NCBI GenBank assembly: GCA_021186555.1
Contig: JAJKFL010000042.1
Coordinates: forward strand, 49,870,980 to 49,934,979
Source: Reticulitermes speratus
Lineage: Eukaryota; Arthropoda; Insecta; Blattodea; Rhinotermitidae
DNA length: 64,000 nt
Reading direction: 5' to 3'
The position numbers and the translations under genes were made by a program. The notes beneath the pieces were generated by a model. The model ran no database searches. It was not told the origin of the DNA and was given only the letters and a program-made list of their open reading frames with translations. Shown here piece after piece: positions 33,701 through 45,500 of this stretch; the first letter of the stretch is position 1; each line of letters opens with the position of its first letter.

Positions 33701-34484
33701 TCATCGTTACGAAATAACTTAATACTAACTAAGCTTCCAGTCTACATCTAAGTCCCCTTATTGGTCTCCTACTTTAAGATTTTTCGACTAAATATTTAGG
33801 TAATTCTCATCTTCCCCATGCATGCTACATTCCCTTTTCGTACCCTCCTCGTTAATTGGATTGCCGTAATCCATCGAGTCGACTCTGACAATAGTCAACG
33901 TCCCATGGCAGGCAGGACACAGCTAGTTGCTAGTTGATACGATAGAGGACGCACAAAGACGACGGCGTTGCGTGAGAAGCAATTGGCACAGCAAGCGATT
34001 GCTACTAGGCGAGGCTGCAAAGCTTGCTTCTCCCAAAAGAGGCAGAAAGTAGCGAATGTAAATTCATCCTAAGGACACGCGACATCTTTGTATTCGTCCT
34101 GTGTTCAAGAAGGCAGAACACACGTCTGAAATACAAATACACATTTAGGTAAGTCGACGTTCTGGACGTGACGTCTTCGAACTGCAGTCGAGTCAGTGGC
34201 AGAAGACACAGTGAGTCAGCGGAAAGAACATTTGCAAGTCAACTCTCATACGAAGACCCTGTCGCCAGTTAAGTGTAGTAGCTCCGTGGACTGGCAGCGG
34301 GTGCTAATTCGTGTCTTTCCTCAGTCGCTCCGGCATACTACGCAAATAAAGCCATAATCACGTGCCTCCAAAGTTCGTTGTTCACTAATCATCAGTCTGA
34401 GCTACAGACAGTGTCGTTAAATAAACGATTTCAGTTAAGGTTCAGGGTTTTGACACCGTGTAGGATTGTAGGTTGATGCAGATG

Positions 34485-34522
34485 CTTCGAAGTGATGTGC
34501 TGCCTCCATCTTCAGGGTGACG
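34485..34522 (-). ncRNA. Hammerhead-like motif, copy 6 (partial)
   Basis: On the minus strand, TCACCCTGAAGATGGAGGCA is an intact 5' half, but the 3' half has become CTTCGAAGC. It lies head to head with copy 7, and the two share the inverted repeat CTGCCTCCATCTTCAGGGT / ACCCTGGAGATGGAGGCAG. Confidence 0.35.
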
Positions 34523-34562
34523 TGATTACGTTCAAGTAGAGTCTGAACTGGACGTAATTTCG

Positions 34563-34610
34563 TAACCCTGGAGATGGAGGCAGTACGTTATTCCGAAACA
34601 TCGGTGTCAA
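34563..34610 (+). ncRNA. Hammerhead-like motif, copy 7
   Basis: CTGGAGA (34,568-34,574), extra T, GGA pairing with TCC, then GAAACATC. Flanks ACC (34,565-34,567) and GGT (34,603-34,605) can pair as stem I. One core base differs from CTGANGA. Confidence 0.35.
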
Positions 34611-34844
34611 CGTTAAGTTCAATTCTGTGCCAAAAAGCAGAAGTGTATCATCAGGTAATCAGTAACCGCCACGCAAGCTTAAAAAACTGAGGAAAAAATA
34701 TTTTAATGACTGAATGCATACCTTTTACTAACTTATTATCATCTCAATACTTACTGAAATTTTTTATGTACAGGTATATAATAACCACTAAATGTACCTT
34801 ATATAATAAAAACTTTCAAGTGAATGCGTGATTGAGTCACGCCT

Positions 34845-34862
34845 TGGTTGCCATGGTAACCA
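34845..34862. promoter_or_regulatory. Palindrome matching the RFX X-box
   Basis: TGGTTGCCATGGTAACCA is a perfect 18-bp palindrome. Its core GTTGCCATGGTAAC matches the established RFX-family X-box pattern of two GTTNCC-type half-sites. RFX sites mark ciliary gene promoters in animals. No gene start is recognised beside it, so function is unknown. Confidence 0.4.
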
Positions 34863-35789
34863 CTTTTTGGCTTGTGTTCTCTGTGAAGTACGCGTTTATG
34901 GAAAAAAAAAGTGTTTTCATAATTGAGACAGCATGTGTTCGCTGCTGCGGCTGAAGCAATAGTTGAGCATAGAGCATATAGCGTAGCACAGCCAGATGGC
35001 AGCACTAGGATAGATGAAATTAACACGTGGGTTGGTGTAAGACTAAAGAAGCGAGTGATGAAAGGGGCTGTGAATTGGCGTGTGAACATTACAGCAAGAC
35101 ACGTTCGTGGCTATTACGACACGCAGTACACAATGTGTTGATCGTAATTGTTCGTCTTCTCTCAGTCATATTCCGACATTTTCTGCTTAACATAAGCTAT
35201 GGCGGTCTACACTGGTTCAAAGTAAACATATAAACATTTTCATCGTGATGGTTAAAATATAAACACCTTATAAATTAACTAAAACAGGCCACGGTCGATT
35301 ACCATCGTATCCTTTCCAATTTAGTATTTACAAACCTATGGAAGCTCCACAAGCTCAACAAACAATCACGTAACCTTCAAACACAAATGTTACCACATTA
35401 CAGTCACATTCGGCCTGTGCACAGCGCCATCTAATTTAGACAGCGCTCCTAGCGGTTGCTAGTTCAAACACAGGAACTGCTTAAGTCATATTGAACTTTA
35501 ACACAGCGCTGTTTCCAGCAGTGCAAACCAACTGCCGGTAAACAGAACACAATCGAATCACAGACAACGACAGAGCGCCACGCGATTTCTATTTGTTTTT
35601 CTAATTTTGTGACACCCCGTCGTTCATACGTAACGCCATTTTGGGTCGCTCTGTCGCTGTCTCCCCCCTCCCCCCGCTCTGGTTAAATTTTAGTTGAAGC
35701 CCAAAAACCTGACATCAGTGGCACATGTCAGAGGTCAAAGAAAACTTTTTGAAGGTTTGTGTTACAGGAAAAGAAGGCAGTATGACACA

Positions 35790-37688
35790 TTACTACCACC
35801 ACTACTACCACTACCACTACTACCACTACCACTACTACCACCACTACTACCACTACTACCACTACCACTACTACCACCACTACTACCTACCTACTACTAC
35901 CACTACCACTAACTATACCACCACTACTACCACTACCACTACTACCACCACTACTACTACCACTATCACTACCACCACTACCATTACTACTACTAATACT
36001 ACTACCACTACCACCACCACTACCATTATTACTACACTACTACCACCACCACTACCATTACTACTACTAATAACACCACTACCATTATTACTACCACTAC
36101 ACTACTACTAACTCACCACCACTACCATTACTACTCTAATACTACTACCACTACCACCACCACTACCACCACCACTACCATTATTACTACCACTACTACT
36201 ACCACCACTAAAATTACTACTACTAATACTACCACCACTACCACTACCATTTTACTACCCCTACCACTACTACTACCATTACTACTACTACCACTAGTGC
36301 TAATAAAACCACTACCAATACCACTACTACTACCACCACTACCATTACTACTACTACTACCACCACTACTACCACCACTACCACCACTACCATTACTACT
36401 ACTAATACTACCACCACCACCACTACCATTACTACTACCACTAGTGCTAATACCACCACTACTACTACTACCACCACTACTACCACCACTACCACCACTA
36501 CCATTACTAACTACTACCACCATACTACCACCACTACCACCACTACCATTACTACTACTACTACACCACTACTACCACCACTGCAATTATTACTACCACT
36601 ACCACTACTACCATTACTACTACCCACTAGTGCTAATACCACCACTACTACTACTACCACAACTACTACACCACTACCACTACTACTACCAATTACTACT
36701 ACTACTACCACCACTACTACCACCACTACCACCACTACCATTACTACTACTACTAACCACCACTACTACCACCACTACCACCAACTACCATTACACTACT
36801 AATACTACCAACCACCACCACTACCATTATTACTACCACTAACACTACTAACCATTACTACTACCACTAGTGCTAATACCACCATACTACTACTACCACT
36901 CTAACTACCAACTAACTACTACCACTACTACTACTACCACCACTGCCATTATTACTAACACTACCACTACTACTACCACTAGTGCTAATACACCACTACC
37001 ACTACCACCACTACCATTATTACTACCACTAACCACTACTACTACTACTATTACTACTACTACCCTACACTACACTTACCACCCCACCACAACTACCATT
37101 ATTACTACCACTAACCACTACTACTACAACCAACATACTACTACTACTTCAACCACTACCATTATTACTACCACTACTACTACTAACTACTTCCACTACC
37201 ACCACTATCACTACTACAACTAACCACTAGTGCTAATACCACCACTACCACTACTACTTACTAGTATTACTACTACTACCACTACTACCATACCACCAAC
37301 ACTCACCACACTACCATTTTATCATACCACTACCAACTAACTACCAACCAACTTACATACTACTACCACTTACCATTATCTACCACTACTACTTTCCACT
37401 ACCACCACTATCACTACTACAACTACCACTATGCTAATACAACCACTCACTACTACATACTACTATTACTACTACCCACTACTACCACTACCACCACCAC
37501 CACCCCAACTACCATTATTACTACCACTACCACACTACTAACACCACTACTACTACTACTACTACCACTACCATTATTACTACCACTACTACTACTACTA
37601 CTACTTCCACTACACCTCTATCACACTACAACTACCACTAGTGCTAATACCACCCCTACCACTACTATACTTCTACCACTACCACCAC
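35790..37688. repeat. TAC/CAC-type imperfect trinucleotide repeat
   Basis: About 1.9 kb of ACT and ACC triplets (polythreonine, polytyrosine or polyleucine-like frames), with a recurring landmark CCACTAGTGCTAATACCACC at about 36,290, 36,440, 36,630, 36,865 and later. The landmark shows that longer blocks were also duplicated. Single-base losses become frequent after about 36,880. Frames across it are not genes. Confidence 0.95.
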
Positions 37689-37775
37689 TGCTGGGATTCG
37701 AACCCACAATCCCAGTAAGCGAGCGGCCGCAGACCCACGCCTTAGACCGCGCGGCCACTGGGATCGACACAGCAA
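37689..37775 (-). mobile_element. SINE-A head fragment
   Basis: On the minus strand only the tRNA-like head remains: GATCCCAGTGGCCGCGCGGT, GTGGGTCTGCGGCCGCTCGC and GGGTTCGAATCCCAGC. Where the SINE body should follow, the TAC/CAC repeat begins. Confidence 0.8.
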
Positions 37776-37795
37776 ATTGTATATACTCTTACACT

Positions 37796-38450
37796 GAGGC
37801 AGATCTACCTAACCTCTCTGCCAACAAAACGTAAGGCAGATCTACCTAACCTCTCTGCCAACAAAACGTAAGGCAGATCTACCTAACCTCTCTGCCAACA
37901 AAACGTAAGGTAGATCTACCTAACCTCTCTGCCAACAAACGTAAGGTAGATCTACCTAACCTCTCTGCCAACAAAACGTAAGGTAGATCTACCTAACCTC
38001 TCTGCCAACAAAACGTAAGGTAGATCTACCTAACCTCTCTGCCAACAAAACGTAAGGCAGATCTACCTAACCTCTCTGCCAACAAAACGTAAGGCAGATC
38101 TACCTAACCTCTCTGCCAACAAAACGTAAGGCAGATCTACCTAACCTCTCTGCCAACAAAACGTAAGGCAGATCTACCTAACCTCTCTGCCAACAAAACG
38201 TAAGGTAGATCTACCTAACCTCTCTGCCAACAACACGTAAGGCAGATCTACCTAACCTCTCTGCCAACAAAACGTTAAGGCAGATCTACCTAACCTCTCT
38301 GCCAACAAAACGTAAGGCAGATCTACCTAACCTCTCTGCCAACAAGACGTAAGGCAGATCTACCTAACCTCTCTGCCAACAAGACGTAAGGCAGATCTAC
38401 CTAACCTCTCTGCCAACAAAATGTAAGGCAGATCTACCTAACCTCTCTTG
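37796..38450. repeat. 37-bp minisatellite array
   Basis: About 17.6 nearly identical copies of AGGCAGATCTACCTAACCTC plus TCTGCCAACAAAACGTA (37 bp). Only GGCAG/GGTAG and AAAAC/AAGAC-type variants occur. The array begins 21 bp after the SINE-A head. Confidence 0.97.
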
Positions 38451-38753
38451 TTAAGGCAGTGCGTTGCCGAAAACAGCGCGCTGGCACAGCGGACGTTTCG
38501 TTGTGTATAATTTAACACTGCGGTGTAATAGCTGTGGTAAGTTACGAGCTGTCTTTCAAGTAAGTTGCTTGCCGTTAGACGCCTAAGTTTAGTCAATACA
38601 GTTCCTCTCTAATTGGAAACAGGAGGGCCGGAGGAAGGAACTAACTTAGGGTAAAGTTCCGTTGCACGCGGAACTGAAACCTGGCCATATCAACTGGGAA
38701 GGCTGTGGTGACCAGCCTAGTGACGTCACCGGGCTCATATTTACCCCAGTTGA
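38451..38753. other. Unassigned sequence with a CRE palindrome
   Basis: GTGACGTCAC at 38,720-38,729 is a perfect 10-bp palindrome containing the CREB/ATF site TGACGTCA. No gene is recognised nearby. Confidence 0.4.
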
Positions 38754-40932
38754 ATCGTACCTTACAGCAGACCCACAATCGTACCTTACAGCAGACCCAA
38801 AATCGTACCTTACAGCAGACCCACAATCGTACCTTACAGCAGACCCACAATCGTACCTTACAGCAGACCCACATTCGTACCTTACAGCAGACCCACAATC
38901 GTACCTTACAGCAGACCCAAAATCGTACCTTACAGCAGACCCAAAATCGTACCTTACAGCAGACCCACATTTGTACCTTACAGCAGACCCACATTCGTAC
39001 CTTACAGCAGACCCACAATCGTACCTTACAGCAGATCCAAAATCGTACCTTACAGCAGACCCAATTCGTACCTTACAGCAGACCCACAATCGTACCTTAC
39101 AGCAGACCCACAATCGTACCTTACAGCAGACCTACAATCGTACCTTACAGCAGACCCAAAATCGTACCTTACAGCAGACCCACAATCGTACCTTACAGCA
39201 GACCCACAATCGTACCTTACAGCAGACCTACAATCGTACCTTACAGCAGACCCACAATCGTACCTTACAGCAGACCCACAATCGTACCTTACAGCAGACC
39301 CACATTCGTACCTTACAGCAGACCCACAATCGTACCTTACAGCAGACCCAAAATCGTACCTTACAGCAGACCCAAAATCGTACCTTACAGCAGACCCACA
39401 TTCGTACTTACAGCAGACCCACATTCGTACCTTACAGCAGACCCACAATCGTACCTTACAGCAGACCCAAATCGTACCTTACAGCAGACCCACATTCGTA
39501 CCTTACAGCAGACCCACAATCGTACCTTACAGCAGACCCAAATCGTACCTTACAGCAGACCCAAAATCGTACCTTACAGCAGACCCACATCGTACCTTAC
39601 AGCAGACCACAATCGTACCTTACAGCAGACCACAATCGTACCTTACAGCAGACCCAAATCGTACCTTACAGCAGACCCACAATTCGTACCTTACAGTAGA
39701 CCCACAATCGTACCTTACAGCAGACCCACATTCGTACCTTACAGCAGACCCACAATCGTACCTTACAGCAGACCCACAATCGTACCTTACAGCAGACCCA
39801 CAATCGTACCTTACAGCAGACCCACAATCGTACCTTACAGCAGACCACAATCGTACCTTACAGCAGACCCACAATCGTACCTTACAGCAGACCCACAATC
39901 TACGCATTACAGCAGACCCACAATCGTACCTTACAGCAGACCCACAATCGTACCTTACAGCAGACCACAATCGTACCTTACAGCAGACCCACAATCGTAC
40001 CTTACAGCAGACCCACAATCGTACTTACAGCAGACCCACAATCGTACTTACAGCAGACCCACAATCGTACCTTACAGCAGACCCACAATCGTACCTTACA
40101 GCAGACCCACAATCGTACCTTACAGCAGACCCACAATCGTACCTTACAGCAGACCCACAATCGTACCTTACAGCAGACCACAATCGTACCTTACAGCAGA
40201 CCCACAATCGTACCTTACAGCAGACCCACAATCGTACCTTACAGCAGACCCACAATCGTACCTTACAGCAGACCCACAATCGTACTTACAGCAGACCACA
40301 ATCGTACCTTACAGCAGACCCACAATCGTACCTTACAGCAGACCCACAATCGTACCTTACAGCAGACCCACAATCGTACCTTACAGCAGACCCACAATCG
40401 TACCTTACAGCAGACCCACAATCGTACCTTACAGCAGACCCACAATCGTACCTTACAGCAGACCCACAATCGTACCTTACAGCAGACCCACAATCGTACC
40501 TTACAGCAGACCCACAATCGTACCTTACAGCAGACCCACAATCGTACCTTACAGCAGACCCACAATCGTACCTTACAGCAGACCCACAATCGTACCTTAC
40601 AGCAGACCCACAATCGTACCTTACAGCAGACCCACAATCGTACTTACAGCAGACCACAATCGTACCTTACAGCAGACCCACAATCGTACCTTACAGCAGA
40701 CCCAAATCGTACCTTACAGCAGACCCACAATCGTACCTTACAGCAGACCCAAATCGTACCTTACAGCAGACCCACAATCGTACTTACAGCAGACCACATG
40801 TACTTACAGCAGACCAAATCGTACCTTACAGCAGACCCACAATTACTTACAGCAGACCACATCGTACTTACAGCAGACCCACAATCGTACCTTACAGCAG
40901 ACCCACAATCGTACCTTACAGCAGACCCACAA
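38754..40932. repeat. 24-bp minisatellite array A
   Basis: About 90 copies of TCGTACCTTACAGCAGACCC plus ACAA. The left part (to about 39,450) has AAAA, ACAA, ACAT and TACAA variants. From about 39,730 to 40,640 nearly all units are ACAA, broken by single-base losses in CC and CCC runs (TCGTACTTACAG, AGACCACAA). The final 300 bp degrade. The open frames of up to about 750 codons are period effects. Confidence 0.97.
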
Positions 40933-41118
40933 TTACACAGTGAAGTAATGTTTATAACAAATATGGTACAATTATTTTATTTGACAACTGCAACTGGTTA
41001 CTTCACATCGGCTTGCTTGACTTATAAAACTGCTACGTGAGATAAAGAACGTGTTTGTTAGACGAGACGCGACGCGACGCGACGCGTGTCTGCGAGCCGA
41101 AGAACAGCACTCCAGCGC
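40933..41118. other. Spacer with a GACGC run
   Basis: A short GACGC pentanucleotide run lies at about 41,061-41,086. Otherwise nothing recognised. Confidence 0.6.
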
Positions 41119-41128
41119 CTTCATTAAG

Positions 41129-41399
41129 CATTTTTTTCCCAATGTGTCGACAGCCCCTTGGGGGCCTAGGCCGCCTCATTTTTCGAGGCTTCACGATCAC
41201 ACACTTTAGACACACCACACTCGGTAGGACTCCTCTAGACGAGTGATGAGCCCGTCGCAGAGACCTCTACCTGACAACACACAACACTCACAACAGACAG
41301 ACATCCGTGGGCGGGATTCGAACCCACAATCCCAGCAAGCGAGCGGCCGTAGACCGACGCGTTAGACCGCGCGGCCACTGGGATCGGCTCTTCATTAAG
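41129..41399 (-). mobile_element. SINE-A copy with target duplication
   Basis: Full-length copy on the minus strand: head GCCGATCCCAGTGGCCGCGC, B box GGGTTCGAATCCCGCC, body AGGTAGAGGTCTCTGCGAC, tail GAGGCGGCCTAGGCCCCCAA and GGGGCTGTCGACACATTGGG, ending in a short A tract. The flanks CTTCATTAAG at 41,119-41,128 and 41,400-41,409 are a perfect 10-bp target-site duplication, so these are the true ends of the element. Confidence 0.92.
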
Positions 41400-41409
41400 T
41401 ATACTGAGT

Positions 41410-42571
41410 AAAAACTTAATTTGAACTGCAGTACACGGCACTAAAAACGCATGGACTCCGACTCACGGCAGATTGGAATTTCTGCGTTCGCCACGTCAGC
41501 TGTCGCCACACAAAACATGCAGAGTGAAGTAGTAATGAGAGTTGTCAGATAAAATAATGCCCCTATATACAAGGCTAAGGCTTCACCTTCTGTAGTTTTG
41601 CTGTAATTATGCATGTTAGAAAGTACTTATGAACAGGAACAGAACATTACAACAGTGCACAGAATTCTTGAGTCGGTATTACGGTGTAGAACTTTACCAA
41701 AAATCCTGTAGATAGCAGCACTGTTCAGTGACGTTTAGTATCTTAGTACATACGTATTTGTCTTAACAGAATTTACGTGCTACTGAGGTTAGGTTTTGTG
41801 ACAAAGTTTCTTGTTGCTGTGTTCACAATTTGCTTTTGAAATTTGAAAAAGGTTTTTATGCTGCTCTTTCTAAAGACTTTACAATACACAACAAAGCAAA
41901 GGTACAATTACAGGTACAAGAAACTTAAGATGCAAGGCAATAACGTAAACGTCGATGTGGCAATTCTGCTTACACACTTTAATCCAGAGTGACGACAGAG
42001 CGCTCTGCAGGGAGCTACGGAAGTTACCAGTTTCGTTTGTCATACAACGCGCAGTATAAAGATTGCCCTGGGATGCCGAATGCTATCAGAGTTTTATGGT
42101 GAACTTGTGTAAAATTCACCAAATTACAAAACCTCATATTCTTGTTCCTTTTTCCTTTTTTTTTCTAGTTCCTCCTACTACATTCTATCTGTAGTACATT
42201 TTCTTCCTTCCTTGTCGCCATTTCTTCATCTCAGATCCGCTCGGCTGTTTGATTTCCCCACCCTCCCCACACCCTCCCCCACAACCTCCCCACCCCCACA
42301 CCAACCCCCACACCAACCCCCACACCCTTCCGATCTCTTTCCTTATTTTTACAGTTTCTGTTTTCCACCCCAAATAATGACGACTTCAGTGCAGGCAGAG
42401 ATTCGATTCTTTGTCGCGAGGTGTGTAGCCTACATGCAGGGGCGACCTTACTATAAAACAGCCAGCAGTTACGCACACATGGAACGCATGAACGGGCGTG
42501 ACGCACTTGTAAAATTGTAACTTGGACAGTATATTTGGTAAAAAGTTGAACCAACACGGAAAAGGGTTGTT
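41410..42571. other. Unassigned sequence with a C-rich tract
   Basis: No gene recognised. 42,254-42,330 is C-rich with at least eight runs of three or more C (CCCCACCCTCCCCACACCCT and similar), G-quadruplex-prone on the minus strand. Confidence 0.5.
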
Positions 42572-45500
42572 CTTGCGAGAGATGTGAGACCGTGACTTGA
42601 GAGAGATGTGAGAGGGCCGTGAACGTGAGAGAGATGTGAGACCGTGACTTGCGAGAGATGTGAGACAGTGACTTGCGAGAGATGTGAGACAGTGACTTGC
42701 GAGAGATGTGAGACAGTGACTTGCGAGAGATGTGAGACCGTGACTTGCGAGAGATGTGAGACAGTGACTTGCGAGAGATGTGAGACAGTGACTTGCGAGA
42801 GATGTGAGACAGTGACTTGCGAGAGATGTGAGACAGTGACTTGCGAGAGATGTGAGACCGTGACTTGCGAGAGATGTGAGACAGTGACTTGCGAGAGATG
42901 TGAGACAGTGACTTGCGAGAGATGTGAGACCGTGACTTGAGAGAGATGTGAGACCGTGACTTGCGAGAGATGTGAGACCGTGACTTGCGAGAGATGTGAG
43001 ACCGTGACTTGCGAGAGATGTGAGACCGTGACTTGCGAGAGATGTGAGACCGTGACTTGAGAGACATGTGAGACCGTGACTTGCGAGAGATGTGAGACCG
43101 TGACTTGCGAGAGATGTGAGACCGTGACTTGAGAGAGATGTGAGACCGTGACTTGAGAGAGATGTGAGACCGTGACTTGCGAGAGATGTGAGACCGGACT
43201 TGAGAGAGATGTGAGACCGTGACTTGCGAGAGATGTGAGACCGTGACTTGCGAGAGAGTGAGACCGTGACTTGCGAGAGATGTGAGACCGTGACTTGCGA
43301 GAGATGTGAGACCGTGACTTGCGAGAGATGTGAGACCGTGACTTGCGAGAGATGTGAGACCGTGACTTGAGAGAGATGTGAGACCGTGACTTGCGAGAGA
43401 TGTGAGACCGTGACTTGAGAGAGATGTGAGACCGTGAATTGCGAGAGATGTGAACCGTGACTTGAGAGAGATGTTGAGACCGTGACTTGCGAGAGATGTG
43501 AGACCGTGACTTGAGAGAGATGTGAGACCGTGACTTGCGAGAGATGTGAGACCGTGACTTGAGAGAGATGTGAGACCGTGACTTGAGAGAGATGTGAGAC
43601 CGTGACTTGAGAGAGATGTGAGACCGTGACTTGCGAGAGATGTGAGACCGTGACTTGAGATAGATGTGAGACCGTGACTTGCGAGAGATGTGAGACCGTG
43701 ACTTGAGAGAGATGTGAGACCGTGACTTGAGAGAGATGTGAGACAGTGACTTGGAGAGATGTGAGACAGTGACTTGCGAGAGATGTGAGACCGTGACTTG
43801 AGAGAGGAGTGAGACCGTGACTTGAGAGAGATGTGAGACAGTGACTTGAGAGAATGTGAGACCGTGACTTGCGAGAGATGTGAGACCGTGACTGCGAGAG
43901 ATGTGAGACCGTGACTTGCGAGAGATGGAGACGTGACTTGCGAGAGATGTGAGACCGTGACTTGAGAGAGATGTGAGACCGGACTTGCGAGAGATGTGAG
44001 ACCGGACTTGAGAGAGATGTGAGACCGTGACTTGCGAGAGATGTGAGACCGTGACTTGCGAGAGATGTGAGACCGTGACTTGCGAGAGATGTGAGACGTG
44101 ACTTGCGAGAGATGTGAGACCGTGACTTGAGAGAGAGTGAGACGTGACTTGCGAGAGATGTGAGACGTGTCTTGCGAGAGATGTGAGACCGTGACTGAGA
44201 GAGATGTGAGACCGTGACTTGAGAGAGATGTGAGACCGTGACTTGAGAGAGATGTGAGACCGTGACTTGAGAGAGATGTGAGACCGTGACTTGCGAGAGA
44301 TGTGAGACCGTGACTTGAGAGAGATGTGAGACCGTGACTTGCGAGAGATGTGAGACCGTGACTTGCGAGAGATGTGAGACCGTGACTTGCGAGAGATGTG
44401 AGACCGTGACTTGAGAGAGATGTGAGACAGGACTTGCGAGAGAGTGAGACCGTGACTTGCGAGGATGTGAGACGTGACTTGAGAGAGATGTGAACCGTGA
44501 CTTGCGAGAGATTGAGACCGGACTTGCGAGAGATGTGAGACCGGACTTGCGAGAGATGTGAGACGTGACTTGCGAGAGATGTGAGACGTGACTTGCGAGA
44601 GATGTGAGACGTGACTGAGAGAGATGTGAGACCGTGACTTGAGAGAGATGTGAGACCGTGACTTGCGAGAGATGTAGACAGTGACTTGAGAGAGATGTGA
44701 GACCGTGACTGCGAGAGATGTGAACGTGACTTGAGAGAGATGTGAGACCGTGACTTGCGAGAGATGTGAGACCGTGACTTGAATAGATGTGAGACCGTGA
44801 CTGCGAGGATGTGAACGTGACTCAAGAGTGTAGACCGTGACTTGCGAGAGATTGAACCGTGACTTAGAGAGATGTAGACGTGACTTGCGAGAGATGTGAG
44901 ACGTGACTTGGAGAGATGTGAGACCGTGACTGCGAGAATTAGACCGTGACTTGCGAGAGATGTGAGACCGTGACTTGAGAGAGATGTGAGACCGGACTGC
45001 GAGAGATGTGAGACCGTGACTTGCGAGAGATGGAGACCGTGACTTGCGAGAGATGTGAGACCGTGACTTGAGAGAGATGTGAGACCGTGACTTGCGAGAG
45101 ATGTGAGACCGTGACTTGAGAGAATGTGAGACCGTGACTTGCGAGAGATGTGAGACCGTGACTTGGAGAGATGTGAGACCGTGACTTGGAGAGAGTGAGA
45201 CCGTGACTTGAGAGAGATTGAGACCGTGACTTGCGAGAGATGTGAGACCGTGACTTGAGAAGATGTGAGACGGACTTGAAAGGTAGACGTGCTGAAGAGA
45301 TGGAGACCGTGACTTGCGAGAGATGTGAACCGTGACTGAGAAGATGTGAGACCGTGACTTGCGAGAGTGTGAGACCGTGACTTGAGAGAGATGTGAGACC
45401 GTGACTTGAGAGAGATGTGAGACCGTGACTGGAGAGATGTGAGACGTGACTTGCGAGAGAGTGAGACCGTGACTTGCGAGAGATGTGAGACGTGACTTGG

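Larger units (their letters stand above)
33701..35789. other. Longest nearly repeat-free stretch
   Basis: About 2 kb with no tandem array. Two small features lie inside it (a hammerhead-like inverted pair at 34,485-34,610 and a palindrome at 34,845-34,862). Overlapping short frames at 34,799-35,233 on both strands resemble no protein I know. If any single-copy functional DNA exists in the window, this and 41.4-42.5 kb are the likeliest places. Confidence 0.4.

Noticed and set aside
34799-35233. A possible small gene in the repeat-poor stretch
   Set aside because: Frames overlap on both strands, neither resembles a known family, and no splice or poly-A context stands out. Kept only as unassigned sequence.
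37796-38450. Telomere-like CCTAACC words in the 37-bp array
   Set aside because: Only one CCTAA occurs per 37-bp unit; no run of the insect telomere unit is present.
38705-40948. 747-codon frame with TYR/SRP repeats
   Set aside because: It spans the 24-bp array A and shifts between frames at single-base losses, as a repeat artefact does.
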